Below, in pieces: positions 8,507 to 11,446 of a stretch of DNA of 11,446 nt. Both the position numbers and the translations under genes were made by a program. The stretch is from Larix sibirica (Eukaryota; Streptophyta; Pinopsida; Pinales; Pinaceae): NCBI GenBank assembly GCA_004151065.3, contig NWUY0300043598.1, forward strand, positions 1 to 11,446. The letters run 5' to 3'. The notes under the pieces were generated by a model, which worked only from the letters and a program-made list of their open reading frames with translations, was not told the DNA's origin and ran no database searches. Position 1 is the first letter of the stretch; each line of letters begins with the position of its first letter.

Positions 8507-8640
8507 GCATAGATAGATCTTTTGGTGAATGAACTTGTGAAGAATCTTTGAGCAATGAGCAGGGGTCCGAAGGTGACTGTCGAGGGGTTTGTAGGTGACT
8601 GTGGAAGTGTCTGAAGCTGGCCTTGGAGAAGTCCGTTAGC

Positions 8641-8791
8641 AAGCAGCTGCCACAGTCCAAGTTTTTGAACCACCACAGTCAGGGTTTTGATCTGCCACAG
8701 TCCGAGTTTTGGAGTTGCCACAGTAAGTAGCTACCACTGTCCGAGTTTTGTTGAAGTTGCCAAAGTAAGAAGCTGCCACAGTCCGAGCTTT
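8641..8791. repeat. Degenerate short tandem array within the LTR
   Basis: About seven units of 15-27 bases share the core (G)CCACAGTCCGAGTTTTG. They start near 8641, 8668, 8690, 8713, 8728, 8751 and 8770. Two are shortened to GCCACAGTAAG-like forms. The array lies downstream of the TATA box, so it would be transcribed into the element's leader. Minus-strand frames across it are repeat artefacts. Confidence 0.85.
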
Positions 8792-9080
8792 CACAAGTCT
8801 GATCTGGGTTACAAGAAGAGGATTCGAGCTCAAGGATTATGTGCATAAAGTCTACAACAATCCGAGATTGATAAGGTTTAAACAAGTGCATCTGAGGTAT
8901 GTTATGTAAGGTTGTATCTACTGTTATGAGGAGCTTACAATCCTAAAGTATTGAGGCTGACTTGTGACAGCCCTAAGACTAATTGAAGAAGTTGGATATG
9001 ATAGCTTGCAAACAACAGTTTGTATTTATTTGTAAGGGTGGTTGGGTGGAGCAGGGGATGACTTAACAGTACTACAGGTA

Positions 9081-9178
9081 GTAGCCTGTCTTTGGGGTGT
9101 TGTAACACCCTTTCAGCTGAAGCTGATAAAACCAGACGTTGTAGCCTCTTGAGGTGTTGGTGCACCTCCTTGAATGAA
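9081..9178 (+). promoter_or_regulatory. Two stem-loops followed by an AATGAA poly(A)-type signal
   Basis: GGGTGTT (9095-9101) pairs with AACACCC (9104-9110). GAGGTG (9151-9156) pairs with CACCTC (9163-9168). Each stem-loop is preceded by GTAGCCT (9081 and 9141, 60 bases apart), so they look like two diverged copies of one structure. AATGAA at 9173-9178, five bases after the second stem, is a plausible plant polyadenylation signal for the end of R. Confidence 0.55.
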
Positions 9179-9401
9179 AAGGCATACATTCAGTGGTTTT
9201 TTCCAATTGGGTTTTCCACTTAAAACGTTCGTGTTCTTATGTCTCTACTGCTGCTATAATGATTCATGAAAAACTTAATTGTTAGCCTAAGAAGTATAAG
9301 CTTATTGACATTGTCTTGAAGATTGATAAATTGATAACTGAGTTTGAATTAGAGAAAGGTTTGATATTAATACATTGAAGGTAAAAAGGGTTCAAAAGTC
9401 T

Positions 9402-9434
9402 GACACACTGATTCACCCCCCCTCTCAGTGTGTC
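9402..9434. repeat. Terminal U5 stem-loop
   Basis: GACACACTG (9402-9410) and CAGTGTGTC (9426-9434) are perfect 9-base complements around a 15-base loop containing seven C (9416-9422). A C-rich loop flanked by CACTG/CAGTG arms just before the LTR end is, from memory, common in plant copia elements and helps place the 3' boundary. Confidence 0.75.
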
Positions 9435-9450
9435 TAGTGTGTTCCACATT

Positions 9451-9462
9451 TTGTATCAGAGC
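9451..9462 (+). other. Primer-binding site, initiator tRNA-Met type, one mismatch
   Basis: The usual plant copia sequence complementary to the 3' end of initiator tRNA-Met is TGGTATCAGAGC. Here it reads TTGTATCAGAGC, with a single G-to-T change at 9452. It lies two bases after the ACA terminus of the LTR, at the spacing expected for minus-strand DNA priming. Confidence 0.85.
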
Positions 9463-9490
9463 GAGGGCTTTCATAAAAAGTTAGACCAGC

Positions 9491-10910
9491 TTGAAGGTGA
9501 TCCTTGAAGAACACACTACGTCAACTATAAAGCTCAGGGAAATTCCTAAGTTTGATGGGACAAACTACATTTTCTGGAGCAAGAGGATGAAGGCTTATGT
9601 GATCTCCCTGGGTTTTGATGTTTGGGCCAGTGTCACTGATGGCTATGTGATACCCAAAGATACACCATCAACTACCAAGTCTAAGAAGGATTGGGAGGAT
9701 AATGCTACAGCGTTGAAAGCTATTCTGGGAGGTTTAGAGAATTCTGAATTCGTCAAAGTCATGAATTATGATGCAGCCAAGGAAGTATGGGACAAGTTGA
9801 AGAATGTCTATCAAGGAGATTCAAAGGTAAAAAAGGCAAAGCTACAGAAGTTAGAACTACGGAGCTCAATTCGAAAGCTTAAAGATGATGGAAGATGAGA
9901 ACATCGCTGCTCATCTTCAAAGGGTTGAAGAAGTGGTCAACACTATGAGAGATCTTGGTGAAGAAGTAAAAGAGACTGTGGTAGTTCAAAAGATCTTAAG
10001 GTCTTTACCTTCCAAGTTCAATCCCAAAGTTTCTGCAGTGGAAGGTAGAGAGACTCTAGACCAGCTCAAGTTGGATGAGTTGCATGGGATACTCACCACA
10101 TATGAGATGAGAATTGAGGAACCAACATCCAAGGAAGCAGCCTTCAAAGCTACAAAGAAGAACAAGCAGGACATGAAGAGTCAGCCAGGTCATGAACAGT
10201 CATCTAGTAACCTTGAAGACATCTCAGATGAAGAGATGGCTATGTTTGTCAACAAACTTCCAAGAGGGACCGGTAGGTACAAAGGTACGCTTCCATTGAA
10301 GTGTTTTAACTGTGGAAAACTAGGTCATTTTGCTGCTAAGTGCCCACACAAAGAAGGAAAGTCAAATCAGAACAAGAAGAGAATGACAAAGAACCAAAAC
10401 TACTACTCCAAAGCTGATGATGAAGCATCAGATGTTGATGAAGATGAAGGAGATTCAGATTATAACAGAAATGAGATTTTGTTCCTAGCGATGAAGCATC
10501 AACATGAAGAGCCAAATGAGGAAAATGAAGAGGCAGCGATTCTAGATCTTGAACCCGAGTTAGTAGCAGCACTATAAGATATAGAAAACTTAAGAAACAT
10601 CAACAAAAGGCAAACGAGAGAGTACGTTACATCCAAAGGACAGTTAGGAAAGGAACTGAAGGAAGATTTGATGAAAAAGGAAAGTGAAATCAGTGCCCTA
10701 CAAGAACAGTTGAAGAAGTCTAATATGCTCAATAGGAAATTTGAAAAGAGCTCAATTGATTTGAACAACCTGATCTATCAACAAAGAAGCTTGGGAGATA
10801 GAAGAGTGATTGTATTTGAAGAGACAAAGGCCAAATGTTCTAGAGACCAAGAAGTCCAAGGCATAAGGAACAAGCTGATTAAACATAAGGCAGAATTGGG
10901 TAAGATCAGA
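9491..10910 (+). pseudogene. gag: Copia gag-like coding region, disrupted
   Basis: Gag forms the virus-like particle in which an LTR retrotransposon packages and copies its RNA. The first segment (9491-9866) holds a copia-type N-terminal motif, IPKFDGTNYIFWSKRMKAYV, and continues into a UBN2-like gag domain. The next segment, in another phase (from about 9867), carries the rest of that domain (EDENIAAHLQRVEEVV, then RSLPSKFNP and LDELHGILTTYEMR). It continues with a CCHC zinc knuckle (CX2CX4HX4C, 10302-10343), a basic patch and an acidic Asp/Glu tract (about 10410-10470). TAA at 10575-10577 interrupts this phase, which then runs on open as a charged, coiled-coil-like tail to about 10910. Defects are no ATG before the gag motif (a TAG lies in phase at 9482), a frameshift near 9860-9866 (one base gained or two lost) and the in-frame TAA. 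No protease, integrase, reverse transcriptase or RNase H follows, because unrelated sequence takes over. Confidence 0.9.
10302..10343 (+). other. CCHC zinc knuckle of the gag region
   Basis: CFNCGKLGHFAAKC gives all four zinc ligands at standard CX2CX4HX4C spacing, with the usual aromatic and glycine positions. This nucleocapsid motif binds element RNA in the family. It is intact here although the surrounding gene is broken. Confidence 0.95.
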
Positions 10911-11050
10911 CCTACGCTGTTGGGAGCAGGGAGCGGGAGCGGGAGCGAAAAGCGAAATTTTCAAAAGCTTCCGTTTCGGGNTGAATTGACCATTTTTATC
11001 ATTGATCGGTATTAAAAAAATTAAAAAAGAAAACAAAAATACTTACCTTT
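10911..11050. other. Junction and G-rich hexamer run of unknown origin, with one ambiguous base
   Basis: Gag-like reading stops making sense around 10910-10920. TGTTGGGAGC follows, then GGGAGC at 10922, 10929, 10935 and 10941, giving four G3 tracts with 3-4-base loops. After AGCGAAA-type sequence comes an N at 10981, then an A-rich tract (about 11013-11040). This could be the edge of another inserted element (it begins TGTTGG, like the LTR) or a deletion joint. Neither can be proved inside the window. Confidence 0.55.
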
Positions 11051-11055
11051 CAATT

Positions 11056-11121
11056 CCACCTTAATCTCAACCTTACCTATCGAACCTGCCACCTTAATAT
11101 TAACCCTACCTATCGGACTTG
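11056..11121. repeat. Tandem repeat, 33-bp unit, two copies
   Basis: The units at 11056-11088 and 11089-11121 both open CCACCTTAAT and differ at five positions. A partial third start (CCATCCATTA) follows. The unit is a multiple of three, but no convincing frame runs through it. Confidence 0.9.
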
Positions 11122-11177
11122 CCATCCATTACTATGGCTTGTCGTGCAAGCAATCGCCCCATCCTCTAATTAATTGA

Positions 11178-11381
11178 ATCTCGAGGCCGGAGACAAGAAG
11201 TGAGAAGCAGGACGATGAGGGAAAAGCTGAAATGACAAAGGAAGAGGAGCATAGACGGGCAATGGTCGGTGCTAAGAATACAGAGGAGGCTACCGAGGCC
11301 AATCAGGATGGGGACACTCCTCATTCCTTCATCACTTTTGATTCCAATTCTGGTTTCAAGGAGCAGCCTCTGTCATTCTAG
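11178..11381 (+). CDS. Possible 3' coding fragment of an unrecognised gene (67 codons)
   Basis: This stop-to-stop frame opens after TGA at 11175-11177 and ends at TAG 11379-11381. The only candidate start inside is ATG 11232, leaving 49 codons. The reading is strongly charged (many Glu, Lys, Asp, Arg) in its first two thirds and ends in a Ser/Phe-containing tail (HSFITFDSNSGFKEQPLSF). Composition is unlike the AT-rich surroundings, which suggests real or former coding sequence. It could be the last exon of a host gene, a retrocopy fragment or transposon-captured DNA. No splice acceptor with a good pyrimidine tract is evident, and no family is recognised. Confidence 0.35.
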   Translation: MSRPETRSEKQDDEGKAEMTKEEEHRRAMVGAKNTEEATEANQDGDTPHSFITFDSNSGFKEQPLSF

Positions 11382-11445
11382 TTTTTTCTTATTTTATTTT
11401 GATAGTAGAGTAGCCTATGTCATTCCAGGTTTTTCTTGTTTTGTT
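11364..11445. repeat. Tandem repeat, 47-bp unit, two copies to the window end
   Basis: AGCCTCTGTCATTC at 11365 recurs as AGCCTATGTCATTC at 11412, each followed by a T-rich TTTTTCTT(A/G)TTTT(A/G)TT stretch. The first copy overlaps the end of the small frame at 11178-11381, so that frame's stop codon lies within a repeated segment. The repeat may continue beyond the window. Confidence 0.85.
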
Positions 11446-11446
11446 A

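Larger units (their letters stand above)
7929..9448 (+). mobile_element. Copia-type LTR (5' LTR), ~1.52 kb
   Basis: The LTR opens TGTTGGCATT and ends TTCCACA, so the termini are TGT...ACA. The 3' boundary is set by the primer-binding site just downstream. Internal support comprises a TATA box at 8496, an AATGAA signal at 9173, a U5 segment GTGG-TTTTTTCC...GGGTTTTCCAC at 9193-9219 and a terminal stem-loop (9402-9434) around a C7 run, features I associate with plant copia LTRs. The candidate target-site duplication at the left is GATGG (7924-7928). Its partner would lie beyond the 3' LTR, outside the window. The left boundary is inferred from the TGT terminus and from the break in homology with the upstream repeat. 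Family assignment below copia level is not possible here. Confidence 0.78.

Noticed and set aside
8413-8891. Several minus-strand frames across the LTR repeats
   Set aside because: They read through the short tandem array and repeat Gly-Ser-Asp-Cys or Trp-Gln-Leu text caused by the DNA repeat. The element's sense strand is plus.
8935-9189. Minus-strand 84-codon frame in the LTR
   Set aside because: It lies antisense to LTR stem-loops and the poly(A) region and has no family match.
1-11446. CRISPR array or prokaryotic defence system
   Set aside because: Repeats are tandem without unique spacers, and the plant retrotransposon content rules out a prokaryotic reading.

Overview
The window looks like nuclear DNA of a land plant: AT-rich, repeat-dense intergenic sequence. 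The firmest evidence is a Ty1/copia-type LTR retrotransposon with a plant-style initiator-tRNA-Met primer site (one mismatch), U5 features I associate with plant copia LTRs, and a gag-like coding region with a CCHC zinc knuckle. Long decayed intergenic tracts would suit a large genome such as a gymnosperm's, but nothing here fixes the species. I see no intact host gene, rRNA, tRNA or CRISPR, and no prokaryotic feature.

Layout. 1-3480: AT-rich non-coding DNA with a 140-bp tandem duplication (311-594), a (TG)13 microsatellite (601-626), a 23-bp exact tandem duplication (2718-2763) and overlapping palindromes (2185-2209). 3481-3617: a 58-59-bp tandem repeat. 3611-4071 and 4356-6015: two copies of a ~460-bp block. 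The second copy is split by a ~1.17-kb insertion (4802-5975) with a 10-A tail and a perfect 12-bp target-site duplication (4790-4801 = 5976-5987). That insertion is a retroposed, decayed cDNA-like copy of an mRNA I do not recognise, and the uninterrupted first block shows the empty site. 6016-7293: AT-rich sequence with one long imperfect hairpin (6580-6618).

7294-7928 is a compound tandem repeat that abuts a copia LTR at 7929-9448. A 49-bp copy of the LTR's own 5' end lies 274 bp upstream, so the duplication that built this repeat took place across the insertion junction, after the element arrived. The LTR holds a TATA box, a degenerate short-repeat array, two stem-loops, an AATGAA signal and a terminal stem-loop. 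It is followed by the primer-binding site (9451-9462) and a gag-like pseudogene (9491 to ~10910). That pseudogene lacks a start ATG and has a frameshift near 9862 and an in-frame stop at 10575.

The gag reading ends at a junction near 10910-10920 with unrelated DNA: a G-quadruplex-type hexamer run, an ambiguous base at 10981, a 33-bp tandem repeat, a 67-codon stop-to-stop frame of unknown origin (11178-11381) and a 47-bp tandem repeat at the window end. No pol domains or 3' LTR are inside the window.

No genes here appear to work together. The window records successive repeat growth, retroposition and decay. The most informative objects are the retrocopy with its empty sister site and the LTR-junction duplication.
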